NCBI GenBank assembly: GCA_041399155.1
Contig: JAWKTI010000004.1
Location: 603,810 to 667,809, forward strand
Source of the DNA: Zavarzinella sp.
GTDB taxonomy: Bacteria; Planctomycetota; Planctomycetia; Gemmatales; Gemmataceae
DNA length: 64,000 nt
Reading direction: 5' to 3'
Shown: positions 1 to 7,539 of the stretch, piece after piece
Layout: each line of letters begins with the position of its first letter
Numbering within the stretch: position 1 is the first letter of the stretch
Program-made: the position numbers and the translations under genes
The notes under the pieces: generated by a model
Database searches by the model: none
Seen by the model: only the letters and a program-made list of their open reading frames with translations
Told to the model about the DNA's origin: nothing

Positions 1-816
1 GTTGGCATCGAACTGGCTCATTCGTGTCACATCAACGGTGCGGCCATCAGAAAGATGGGCAATCACTGCCAATTGCTGGCGATCCTTCAACCCCAGTACC
101 CGTTCGTGGGGCAGCACCTCTATTCGCTCGACGCGGGCATCTTCCGCACTACCCGCCGGACAACCCTGTTCAATCCACCGTTTCACCACCGTGTGAAAGG
201 GCGAATCTTTCGGCAGTTTCTTCCCCCCACCGTGGGGCACGGTGCCATCGGCCTTGGCCAACAGCAAGCTATGTTCGGGTGCACAGGCAAAAATCCGTCG
301 CCCACGTGCCTCTTTCACAATGTACTCATAATCTTCTGCCGGCTCAAACCCAAACAGCGATAACTTAAAGCCGTTTTGCCCATCCGCCTTACCGTGGCAC
401 CCACCTGCATTGCAGCCGAATTTGGTGAAGATTGGCACAATTTGCTGGCGAAACGAAACCGGCAGGTCATTTTCAATGTGCTGAACTTCGACCGCCACGC
501 TGGTTTCCAGCTTCCCCAGTGTCAGTTTCAGGGTGCCTTTCCCTTCACGGTGGGCACGCAGGTAACCACCTGATTCCAGTTGTACCACATCCGTAGTGGG
601 GGTAATTTTCACCTGATGGGACACATCGGTGCGTTTGCCGTTAGAATCGATACCGGTTACCACCAGTTGGTGCGTCGCATCCCGCCCGGATAACACCAGC
701 GAATCCCCACGGTGCTGGCCAGGTTCCAGCTCAATGCGTACGACGGAACTATCTGCTGCGTAAGCACTTAGGGCAATTATGAGAACGGCAGTGCTGCAGC
801 ACCAATGACGAAACAT
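1..816 (-). CDS. DUF1549-type planctomycete surface protein, 3' end outside window
   Basis: The frame reads from ATG at 816 to the window edge without a stop, giving the first 272 residues of a larger protein. It opens with a hydrophobic signal peptide ending near AYA. An Ig-like beta region (residues about 25-115) follows, then a segment with GCNAGGCHG (a cytochrome-c-like CX4CH motif) and a conserved-looking EARGRR stretch, then the start of a second Ig-like segment (VERIEVLPHERV). This order is typical of planctomycete DUF1549/DUF1553 proteins with BIG2-like domains. They are exported and their role is mostly unknown. The DUF1549 and DUF1553 domains themselves would lie beyond the left edge. 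Confidence in family is good; function is not established. Confidence 0.85.
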   Translation of the reverse strand, partial: MFRHWCCSTAVLIIALSAYAADSSVVRIELEPGQHRGDSLVLSGRDATHQLVVTGIDSNGKRTDVSHQVKITPTTDVVQLESGGYLRAHREGKGTLKLTLGKLETSVAVEVQHIENDLPVSFRQQIVPIFTKFGCNAGGCHGKADGQNGFKLSLFGFEPAEDYEYIVKEARGRRIFACAPEHSLLLAKADGTVPHGGGKKLPKDSPFHTVVKRWIEQGCPAGSAEDARVERIEVLPHERVLGLKDRQQLAVIAHLSDGRTVDVTRMSQFDAN

Positions 817-1088
817 GGAACGATCCTGAAGTAAAACCGAAAACAGGCGGCGTGGCAGGGCAGGAGATTAGGTTCATCGTACCCCAAATTAGGCAAAAAT
901 GAAAGAAAAATCTGTGAAAAGAACCGGGCCAACCTAGAAAAAACAGTCGCCAATTTCCAACAGAGCGACTGGGGCGAACCAATCGATGTCTTTATGCAGC
1001 CCTCCCGAATGGCCTCCCGGCAAAGGCTGGGAGCCAACGTGCGTTAAGGAGTTTTCTAAGCCGTTGGAGCTAGCTACGGTTTTATAAA

Positions 1089-1135
1089 GACGATTGTGCC
1101 AACAATCGTCATTCCCGCGAAGGCGGGAATCCAGT
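1089..1135 (+). repeat. dRS3-like palindromic repeat, copy 1
   Basis: Two adjacent palindromes: GACGATTGT/ACAATCGTC (1089-1110) and ATTCCCGCG..GGCGGGAAT (1111-1130), followed by CCAGT. The same compound unit recurs at 4972, 5058, 32332 and 38028. It resembles the dRS3/REP-like elements known from other bacteria. Translated, it gives the spurious peptide SFPRRRESS. Confidence 0.85.
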
Positions 1136-1177
1136 ACAGAAAACTTGAAGAGGTATCCCACAGCCTCTTCAGGGCGC

Positions 1178-1369
1178 GGTGCCGATAGTGTGCAGCGGGA
1201 TATTCAACTGGCCTTACCCGGACTGGCACCCGGTGGTTTCCTGGCCTTCCACGATTATCCCGATCCTGCCCACCCTGCGGTGCGGCAGGTAGTTGATGCC
1301 CACGTTCGTGAACTGGGCTGGCACCGCCACGCTCAGGCAGGCTACCTGGGAGTTTTTCAACTCAGGTAA
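1178..1369 (+). pseudogene. C-terminal remnant of a SAM-dependent methyltransferase (Methyltransf_24-like)
   Basis: About 63 codons ending in a normal stop read DIQLALPGLAPGGFLAFHDY, then DPAHPAVRQVV and a short C-terminal tail. The pattern L-PGG-x3-FHDY followed by a Pro-rich loop and a C-terminal helix is typical of the last third of class I methyltransferases of the Methyltransf_24 type. No start codon or SAM-binding motif precedes it. The frame runs instead into repeat copy 1 about 45 bases upstream, so the 5' part has been lost. It is read as a gene fragment, not a functional gene. Confidence 0.6.
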
Positions 1370-1680
1370 GTTGCCAAAACCAACGCCTACCAAGCATGGA
1401 ATTATTTTCACGCTATATTAATATATCCACGACCCGTTCACTTTCGGCAATTTTTCTGTTGCTGGGACGAGTTTTTTGAAGAGGTTGCTTCTGTAAGTGC
1501 TTATTCACAAATAGTTTGCGTCTATGGTAATTATTTTGTGAATTTTTCCAAAATCGATATCACCCTCCGTTGGAAAAGGCGATCTCAAAGTGTACAGAAT
1601 CGGGCAAAGTATACATTTCAAATGCACTGTTCAGTACTTCGCTAATGTGCATTTTTGTGCTGAAAATTGGAATCATTTGC
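1370..1680. other. Intergenic, no recognisable gene
   Basis: This A+T-rich stretch lies between two gene remnants. Short frames cross it on both strands, but none has a convincing start, codon pattern or motif. No RNA gene or strong terminator was seen. Confidence 0.6.
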
Positions 1681-1779
1681 TCAGGTAGACAATCGTTGCA
1701 AAGCATCCCGAGCGGGGGTAAAGCTGGGCTGTTCTGCCAGACATTCTTGCCAGAGTACGCGGGCCTCTGCCAGGTCGAA
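1681..1779 (-). pseudogene. C-terminal remnant of a TPR-type protein
   Basis: The minus strand from 1779 to the TGA at 1681-1683 reads FDLAEARVLWQECLAEQP, then SFTPARDALQRLST and the stop. This is the spacing of a terminal tetratricopeptide repeat as found in planctomycete TPR glycosyltransferases. The upstream part of the gene is missing, and longer frames on both strands through here are chance readings. Together with the methyltransferase remnant it suggests a decayed cell-surface glycan locus. Assignment of the parent gene is inference. Confidence 0.45.
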
Positions 1780-1892
1780 CTAGTAGGGATTTTCACGTCT
1801 ACCTGGCCAACCGAGAATACCAAAGGAATGACGAATTCTGACATTGCTAAACTTGCCCCAAATGCCACTCTGCGCGGATGACTGGTTACACT

Positions 1893-3170
1893 CTAATTGA
1901 AAACAAGTTTATGTAAAAAATCATTTTTATGGATAAATGACATGTTAGAAAGTGTTAACGATGTGTTTACTAGAAGACACCTTGATAAGTTGGGAGAACA
2001 AAGCAAGCTAGAATAATTCTTGTTATCGAGCTGTGAGTAAGAGTTTGTTAGATCAATAAATTTAAGGCATGGTAATTTTGATATAATTGAAATTGCGTCA
2101 ACGTTCATATTGCAATTGAATAGTTCTAGTACAACAACTGCATCTAGTTCGTGCAAAGTTAGCCCGTTAATGTCAGTGTAAGCCGCTTCAAAATGAGTTA
2201 GTTTTTCCATTGACTTTAGATGCGATACTCCTTTATCATCAATTCGATTGTAAGAAACTGATAAGTGTGATAAATTCTTTATTTTCGCAATAACGGGAAT
2301 GGAAGCATTTGTTAACCCAGTGTTTCTTAGCACTAACGCCGACAGTGACTGCATACTCTGAATTTCTTCAAGAAATTGATTGGAGATTCTGTTTTCAGAC
2401 AAATCTAGAAAATTAATAGTATTAACTTTGGAAATTGATTTTATCATATCATGAGTAATGTCAGCGCCAGTGATAGCTAATACTTCGAGATTCTTTAATG
2501 AAGTAATTTTGTCAATAAGTCTATTATCAACTTTGCGAAAAATTAGCTCGACGCATTTTAAAGATGCGAGTTTTGATAGAAGTACAGACAACGTATCGTT
2601 ACTTACTTGAGTATTTGATAAGCAGATCGCTTCTAAACTAGCAAAGTCTGACAAACACCCGATTTCAGTGTCACTTGTACTTGTGCCTCGCAACATCAAA
2701 TTTTTCAGATTTTTCATTTTTCCAAGTTTTGCGAGTGATTTTCCATCTACTTTAGTTGAGAGAAACTGCAGTGATTCTATCGACTGATTTGAAGCTATCA
2801 AGTCAAACATTTCATCACTTAGCTTGCATCGTTGAAAAGTTAGAACTTTTAATTTGTCATTAACGACCTTCTTAAGAAAATCTAATCCGAACTGTGAATT
2901 TTGTATATAGATACCATGGCTAAATGTAGGCTGTTGTAAGCTACCACATGCCTCATTTTCAGCAATAAGGAAGTTATCACATCGTATGCAAGGGATTCTT
3001 GGCTTTATGTTAAAATGATTGATTTTAATAAAATCTGAAAAGTAACCGCTCTCATACCAGCCAATTGTGGCATTAAACTTTACCCATGTTTTAATTGAAC
3101 TATTGTGTTCTAACAGTGACCTGTGCTGATTATTAAGTATCGACAATAGAATAATTGTGAAGTGCCACAT
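1893..3170 (-). CDS. Leucine-rich repeat protein
   Basis: This is a 425-residue protein. From about residue 100 to the end it shows tandem leucine-rich repeats of roughly 24 residues (for example FLDLSENRISNQFLEEI and LSVSYNRIDDKGVSHL), a ribonuclease-inhibitor-like pattern used for protein binding. The N terminus is hydrophobic (MWHFTIILLSILNN) and could be a short signal. The gene starts 34 bases after the RHS gene's stop on the same strand, so the two are probably cotranscribed. Base composition is clearly more A+T-rich than the surrounding chromosome, as is the 3' part of the RHS gene, which suggests shared recent acquisition. A role as partner or immunity protein for the RHS C-terminal domain is possible but unproven. 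Confidence 0.75.
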   Translation of the reverse strand: MWHFTIILLSILNNQHRSLLEHNSSIKTWVKFNATIGWYESGYFSDFIKINHFNIKPRIPCIRCDNFLIAENEACGSLQQPTFSHGIYIQNSQFGLDFLKKVVNDKLKVLTFQRCKLSDEMFDLIASNQSIESLQFLSTKVDGKSLAKLGKMKNLKNLMLRGTSTSDTEIGCLSDFASLEAICLSNTQVSNDTLSVLLSKLASLKCVELIFRKVDNRLIDKITSLKNLEVLAITGADITHDMIKSISKVNTINFLDLSENRISNQFLEEIQSMQSLSALVLRNTGLTNASIPVIAKIKNLSHLSVSYNRIDDKGVSHLKSMEKLTHFEAAYTDINGLTLHELDAVVVLELFNCNMNVDAISIISKLPCLKFIDLTNSYSQLDNKNYSSLLCSPNLSRCLLVNTSLTLSNMSFIHKNDFLHKLVFN

Positions 3171-3204
3171 TATCGTTTACTCTCAAAATAAAACTACACT
3201 AAAA

Positions 3205-4881
3205 TCAATCTTTTAGATATTCTGACAGTGTCTCAACAGGATAGCTAAACCCATATCGCAATTGGACTATGAGAATATGTTTATCGGCCCTAACGACTCG
3301 CCGATCTTTCACAGTCTTTACGAGTAACTGTTTATACCTATTTATTTTTTCTTTGTTTGATATATTTAATATCGAACCGTTTATTAAGCTAAAGTTCCAA
3401 CCTTTTTCCTGAAATTCTATGTCGTAAATATCATGAAATCGTCCAATAACATTGTTTGGAATTCTCGAAGTGCGAGTGCTTATTTCGGCATCTTCATCTT
3501 GAAGGTATTTGTTTATTAGGGCATAAAATTCCATCGGATTCTGCACGTAAATCCATAGCAACATTTCTTCTAAAGCTGTTTGTGCACTCTCTCTGACTTT
3601 GAAGCTAGGATTGCCCAATTCGCCGAAATTCTTATCAATTTCTGAAAGTGTATTGCTATTAACAATATCTACCGGGTTAAGATTCAGTGGACCTCTATTC
3701 ATTTTTGATAATTCATAAACGTACCACAGAATCTGACGATTATTCTTTTGGGGTTTGGAGAAGTCGGGCAATGGTCTGTTGATTTGCTGTTTGAATGGTT
3801 GATTGAGTAGCCTCTCCCATTCGAACACTAGCTGATCAAGGATCGTGTTTATTTGAACATTTATTAGTCCAATCCTAACCATATTGCTATCACTATCTTC
3901 CGCATCAATTAGGTCGAAAATTAGTAACCCCAAACTTTCTTGAAGTTTAACTACGTCAACTATAAGTCCAGTCAAATCAGTCCCATTCAGCCCATTATTT
4001 CCCACATACCTTCTTAGATTCGCATCACCAGCATCAAAGCCGATGGGGTCTTCGCCGATGAACTGGCCCAGGTCGAAGTTATACGCCCGGTATTTGGTGA
4101 AACCGAGGCCAGTCGCCGCATCAAAATACATGCCGGTAAAGCCAATGTTCCCCAGTGCAGCACTGCCGGATTGGCTGACGATGTTGCCAAAGGCATCCCA
4201 TTCCAGTTCCTTGACGATCGCGCCGGTGTCATCAAGTATTTCGGTGATGCTGCCCAGGCGGTCGGTCAGCAGCCATTCCAGATCGGTGCCATCACTGCGG
4301 GCCAGGCCATCCAGATAGCGGGTGATAATTGCATTGCTGCCATCCAGATCGGCCCAACGGCGGTGCACAGAATGGGTAATCCCTGGGGAAGTATCAACAA
4401 TTTCAAACGCAAACCGTTCCGTACTAACCGAACCTGTATCGGTTTCCTGTTGCACCAGATTGCCAAAGGCGTCAATCGTGTAATCCACCCGTGTCAACAG
4501 TGTGCCGCCATCGGTGGCTCGTTCTTCCGCCCAAACCATCTGATTGCGGTGGTTAAAGCCATATGTCCAGGTCAGCCCGGTGCTTATATTTTCCTTCTTA
4601 ACAATGGAGCCTTCATCGTTATAGGTGTAATCCCACGTGCCATCGGTGCTGGTGCGGTTATTGCTGCCTACCGAATACCCCGCCATCGTGCGATTGCCGT
4701 TGGCATCGTAACTGTAACTGCTCAGCCCATCATCCACCACCTGCGAGGTGCGGTCGTAATCGTAGTTCTTCACATAGGTGCCACGGCTTTCCGAAGTCAC
4801 CCGATTCGCACCATCATAAGTGAACTCGTAATCCACCAATCCGCTCTGGTGCTCTAACCGGTAGTGGACGTGATGCGACAT
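3205..4881 (-). CDS. Orphan RHS-repeat tip with variable C-terminal domain
   Basis: Starting at ATG 4881, residues 1-305 are RHS/YD-repeat sequence (YDANGNRT, the conserved LTDRLGSI block, a core end reading GEDPIGFDAGDANLRRYVGN). Residues 306-558 form a different, A+T-rich C-terminal domain. That is the layout of RHS polymorphic toxins: core, then variable tip. The usual RHS protein exceeds 1000 residues, so the N-terminal repeats and any secretion domain are missing. The open frame continues upstream to 5073 only through repeat copy 2, so I place the start at 4881. The tip contains LGNPSFKVRESAQTALEEM, which resembles HEAT-like segments common in planctomycete proteins. No nuclease motif was recognised. 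It may be a displaced fragment rather than an expressed toxin. Confidence 0.75.
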   Translation of the reverse strand: MSHHVHYRLEHQSGLVDYEFTYDGANRVTSESRGTYVKNYDYDRTSQVVDDGLSSYSYDANGNRTMAGYSVGSNNRTSTDGTWDYTYNDEGSIVKKENISTGLTWTYGFNHRNQMVWAEERATDGGTLLTRVDYTIDAFGNLVQQETDTGSVSTERFAFEIVDTSPGITHSVHRRWADLDGSNAIITRYLDGLARSDGTDLEWLLTDRLGSITEILDDTGAIVKELEWDAFGNIVSQSGSAALGNIGFTGMYFDAATGLGFTKYRAYNFDLGQFIGEDPIGFDAGDANLRRYVGNNGLNGTDLTGLIVDVVKLQESLGLLIFDLIDAEDSDSNMVRIGLINVQINTILDQLVFEWERLLNQPFKQQINRPLPDFSKPQKNNRQILWYVYELSKMNRGPLNLNPVDIVNSNTLSEIDKNFGELGNPSFKVRESAQTALEEMLLWIYVQNPMEFYALINKYLQDEDAEISTRTSRIPNNVIGRFHDIYDIEFQEKGWNFSLINGSILNISNKEKINRYKQLLVKTVKDRRVVRADKHILIVQLRYGFSYPVETLSEYLKD

Positions 4882-4971
4882 GTGGGCTCCGTGGCGTAAA
4901 ATTGCCAAAAACAGAATATCAGAGAATGTGGGGTATTTCAAGAATTCTTGAAAACACTTCCAGTTTTCTGC

Positions 4972-4999
4972 ACTGGATTCCCGCCTGCGCGGGAATGAC
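4972..4999 (-). repeat. dRS3-like palindromic repeat, copy 2
   Basis: ATTCCCGCG-type 20-bp palindrome (4977-4996) in minus orientation followed by CCAGT, without the outer GACNNTTGT hairpin. It lies just upstream of the RHS fragment and faces copy 3. The flank on the CCAGT side is similar to that of copy 1. Confidence 0.8.
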
Positions 5000-5057
5000 C
5001 TTGCGGGTAGGTGCCTGCTACTCGATTCAACTCCGTATCCCCTGCTTTTTGCCTTAA

Positions 5058-5103
5058 GACGGTTGTGCAACAACCGTCATTCCCGCGTAGGTGGGAATCC
5101 AGT
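5058..5103 (+). repeat. dRS3-like palindromic repeat, copy 3
   Basis: GACGGTTGT/ACAACCGTC hairpin (5058-5078) followed by ATTCCCGCGTAGGTGGGAAT (5079-5098) and CCAGT. Same compound unit as copy 1, in inverted orientation to the neighbouring copy 2. Confidence 0.85.
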
Positions 5104-5159
5104 AGGATATCAGGAAGTCTGCCGGTTACTCCGGATGGCGTGACAATGAATGAACAACA

Positions 5160-6134
5160 TCAGAACGGATTGACCCACGAGGTCAGTGGCTTATCCGCCA
5201 GGCCAGCAATGAGGTTTTCCGCACAGATTCGGGCCATTTCGTTGCGGGTGTGTACGGTGGCACTGGCAATGTGTGGGGCAATCACGCAATTCGGCAGTGC
5301 GAACAGTTCATGCTCTGGTGGCAGGGGTTCCGGCGTGGTGACATCCAAGCCCGCCGCGAAGATCTGTTTTGTGCGTAGTGCGTTTGCCAACGCCACCTGA
5401 TCCACCACCGGACCGCGGGATGTGTTCACAAAAATGGCGGTGGGCTTCATCAATGCAAACTGCTTCGCACCAAACAGCCCCGTGGTTTCACTATTCAGAT
5501 CGCAGTGGACAGAAACAATGTCTGATTGTTGTAAGAGTGTTTCAAGATCGACGCGTTTTGCCCCAAGTTCCTGCTCCGCATCCACTTTCGGTGTGCGTGC
5601 GGTGTACAGCACGGGCATTTTCCAGCCATGGTGCAAACGTTGTGCGGTGGCAAGGCCAATTCGGCCCATTCCCACAATGCCTAACGTGGCACCGTGCAGG
5701 TCCTGACCCAGCCAGCCTAACGGATCCCAGGTCAGCCAGCGACCTGCTTCGGCATCGGCGGCACTTTCCTTCAGGCACCGTGCGGCAGCCATCAGCAACG
5801 TAACTGCAATATCGGCAGTGGCTTGCGTCAAAACACCGGGCGTGTTGCCCACCAGGATTTTGTGGCGGGTGGCTGCCTGCAGATCGATGTTATTTACCCC
5901 CACGGCATAGTTACTAACCACCTTCAATTGGGGGGCGGCACTCATTAAACTCTCATTAATTTGATCGGTCAGCAGCGAAATCAGCCCCACGCAATCAACG
6001 ATTTTTTTTTGTAACACTTCTGGTGAAGGGGGTAATTTTTCCGGCCAGACTTCCGCATCGCAATACGGTGCGATCATTTTCAGCCCCACTTCGGGAATTT
6101 TTCTGGTTACGAAAACACGTGGTTTTGCAGACAT
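5160..6134 (-). CDS. D-2-hydroxyacid dehydrogenase (glyoxylate/hydroxypyruvate reductase type)
   Basis: This 324-residue NAD(P)-dependent dehydrogenase of the D-isomer-specific family reversibly reduces 2-keto acids such as glyoxylate or hydroxypyruvate. Seen: the nucleotide-binding GMGRIG at 155-160, catalytic Arg240 in NTSRGPVVD, Glu269 in PEP and His288 in APHIAS, all at family spacing and in a family-typical length. The open frame continues upstream to 7103, but that extension is the Gly/Ser-rich antisense of the proline-rich gene. ATG 6134 (MSAKPRVFVTRK) is the start that matches family N termini. It is transcribed divergently from the gene at 6283. Substrate choice cannot be read from sequence. 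Confidence 0.92.
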   Translation of the reverse strand: MSAKPRVFVTRKIPEVGLKMIAPYCDAEVWPEKLPPSPEVLQKKIVDCVGLISLLTDQINESLMSAAPQLKVVSNYAVGVNNIDLQAATRHKILVGNTPGVLTQATADIAVTLLMAAARCLKESAADAEAGRWLTWDPLGWLGQDLHGATLGIVGMGRIGLATAQRLHHGWKMPVLYTARTPKVDAEQELGAKRVDLETLLQQSDIVSVHCDLNSETTGLFGAKQFALMKPTAIFVNTSRGPVVDQVALANALRTKQIFAAGLDVTTPEPLPPEHELFALPNCVIAPHIASATVHTRNEMARICAENLIAGLADKPLTSWVNPF

Positions 6135-6282
6135 CCGCCGATTCCACCTTTTTTTGTCAAGTGCAGTTATTCGTATGGGTTCGGCCAAATTACCACCATT
6201 GGCGAGTTGGCGCAGACAACACACTTTGTAAATGGTACAAGTCTTGCCGGACAGATGGAACATGATGTTCACGGAGAACGAG

Positions 6283-7497
6283 ATGATTGGTCGCAAGATG
6301 AAGTTAATCGCCTGCCTGTTAGGAATTGGTACAGGTGGATATGCAGCCCACACCATTACCGCAGATGATAAAACAACCACCCCGCCGCAACTACCGACCA
6401 TTAAAGGGGATGCGCCGATTGTACTCCCCGCCGCCGTAGCACCTTCGGACAAGTTTCCCACACCGAAAGTGAGTAAAGACACTCCTGTACCGACAATTGA
6501 CATCCCATCTATTCCGACTCTGCCCGCCAGCGAAAAACCGCCCACCATTACCATGCCGGAACTGGGCAACCTGGAGTTTGACCTGAAACCTGCAGGTGGG
6601 ACAGAAAAAGCACCCGTGGCACCGCCGAAAATGCTGGAACTGATACCCGAAGTGGTGCCGCCTGCCCCACGCAAGCCGATTGAACTGCCCAATGAAATTC
6701 CACCGACCAGTGGTACGGGGAAAGACGTTTCTGCACCACTGATCCCGTCGCTGAATGACCTTCCCACGCCACCTGCGAAACCAACAGGTACCATCAATCT
6801 GACGGGTGCCACCGATACTCTGCCACCGCTGCCCGAAAAACCAGTGGCAACGCCGCCCAGTTCCCCACCGATTGTGGAACGGATTCCGATTCCAGCCGAA
6901 AAATCACCGATGCTGCCTCCGCCTTCGGTGCCGAAAATCGCACCAGAAAAGCCAATGGCTCCCCCATCAATTACGCCACCTGCGGTGCAGCCAGAACTGC
7001 CAGCAAATAATATTCCGCCAGTGGAGCCACCTTCAGTAAAGGCACCCATGCCAGCACCCATTCCTCCGGAAGCCAAACCAGACCGCATCCAGGTACAGTC
7101 CAAGTTTAAAGTGGTGCTGCGGATGGGCGATGGTCGCCCACGTTTCGAAATCCGGAATGTGGAAACTCTGGATCAACTGTTCAAGGTTTATGGCGACAGC
7201 ATTGAAATCCGTAAAAATGAAGATCAGAAGACCTCTTCTGCCATGACCGGCCTGACCGCCAAAGGCAAAGTGAAGTTCTTTGGGCCCGGTCTGGAAGGTA
7301 CGTGCGACGAGCTGACGATCATGAGTGCCACCGGCGAATTGCTGATGAGTGGCAACGTAACGGTGAAAACCAAGTATCTCCGCCGTACTACCGAATTGAC
7401 ATCGGACAAGATGGTATACACCATCAACGCCCAGGGTGCCGTGATGCCACTTCGCACCGTCAGCAGTGAAATGTATGAGGAAGATGAAGAGGAATAA
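6283..7497 (+). CDS. Exported proline-rich protein with OstA/LptA-like C-terminal region
   Basis: The ATG at 6283 has GGAG six bases upstream and is preferred over in-frame starts at 6232 and 6262. The 404-residue product has a short basic-hydrophobic signal (MIGRKMKLIACLLGIG), then about 250 residues very rich in Pro with P-x-P runs. A folded C-terminal region of about 130 residues contains FFGPGLEGTCDELTIMSATG and GNVTVKTKYLRR. That last region resembles the OstA/LptA beta-jellyroll that carries lipopolysaccharide in Gram-negative periplasm, but similarity is judged by eye only. The proline-rich part probably spans the cell wall or periplasm. The acidic tail (EEDEEE) is unusual. Confidence 0.75.
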   Translation: MIGRKMKLIACLLGIGTGGYAAHTITADDKTTTPPQLPTIKGDAPIVLPAAVAPSDKFPTPKVSKDTPVPTIDIPSIPTLPASEKPPTITMPELGNLEFDLKPAGGTEKAPVAPPKMLELIPEVVPPAPRKPIELPNEIPPTSGTGKDVSAPLIPSLNDLPTPPAKPTGTINLTGATDTLPPLPEKPVATPPSSPPIVERIPIPAEKSPMLPPPSVPKIAPEKPMAPPSITPPAVQPELPANNIPPVEPPSVKAPMPAPIPPEAKPDRIQVQSKFKVVLRMGDGRPRFEIRNVETLDQLFKVYGDSIEIRKNEDQKTSSAMTGLTAKGKVKFFGPGLEGTCDELTIMSATGELLMSGNVTVKTKYLRRTTELTSDKMVYTINAQGAVMPLRTVSSEMYEEDEEE

Positions 7498-7539
7498 GCA
7501 GAAATTAGTGTAATCGATCTCATTTTTCTAAAAACAGCT

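Noticed and set aside
1094..1177. Start of a plus-strand frame with SFPRRRESS
   Set aside because: Translation of repeat copy 1 fused by chance to the methyltransferase remnant.
1560..1881. Overlapping frames of about 100 residues on both strands
   Set aside because: The only recognisable sequence here is the TPR remnant in another minus frame.
4171..4857. 228-residue plus-strand frame
   Set aside because: Antisense of the RHS repeats; no independent evidence.
4882..5073. N-terminal part of the RHS frame, with SFPRRRESS
   Set aside because: It is a translation of repeat copy 2, not RHS sequence.
6135..7103. N-terminal extension of the dehydrogenase frame, Gly/Ser-rich
   Set aside because: It is the antisense of the proline-rich gene; the family N terminus starts at 6134.
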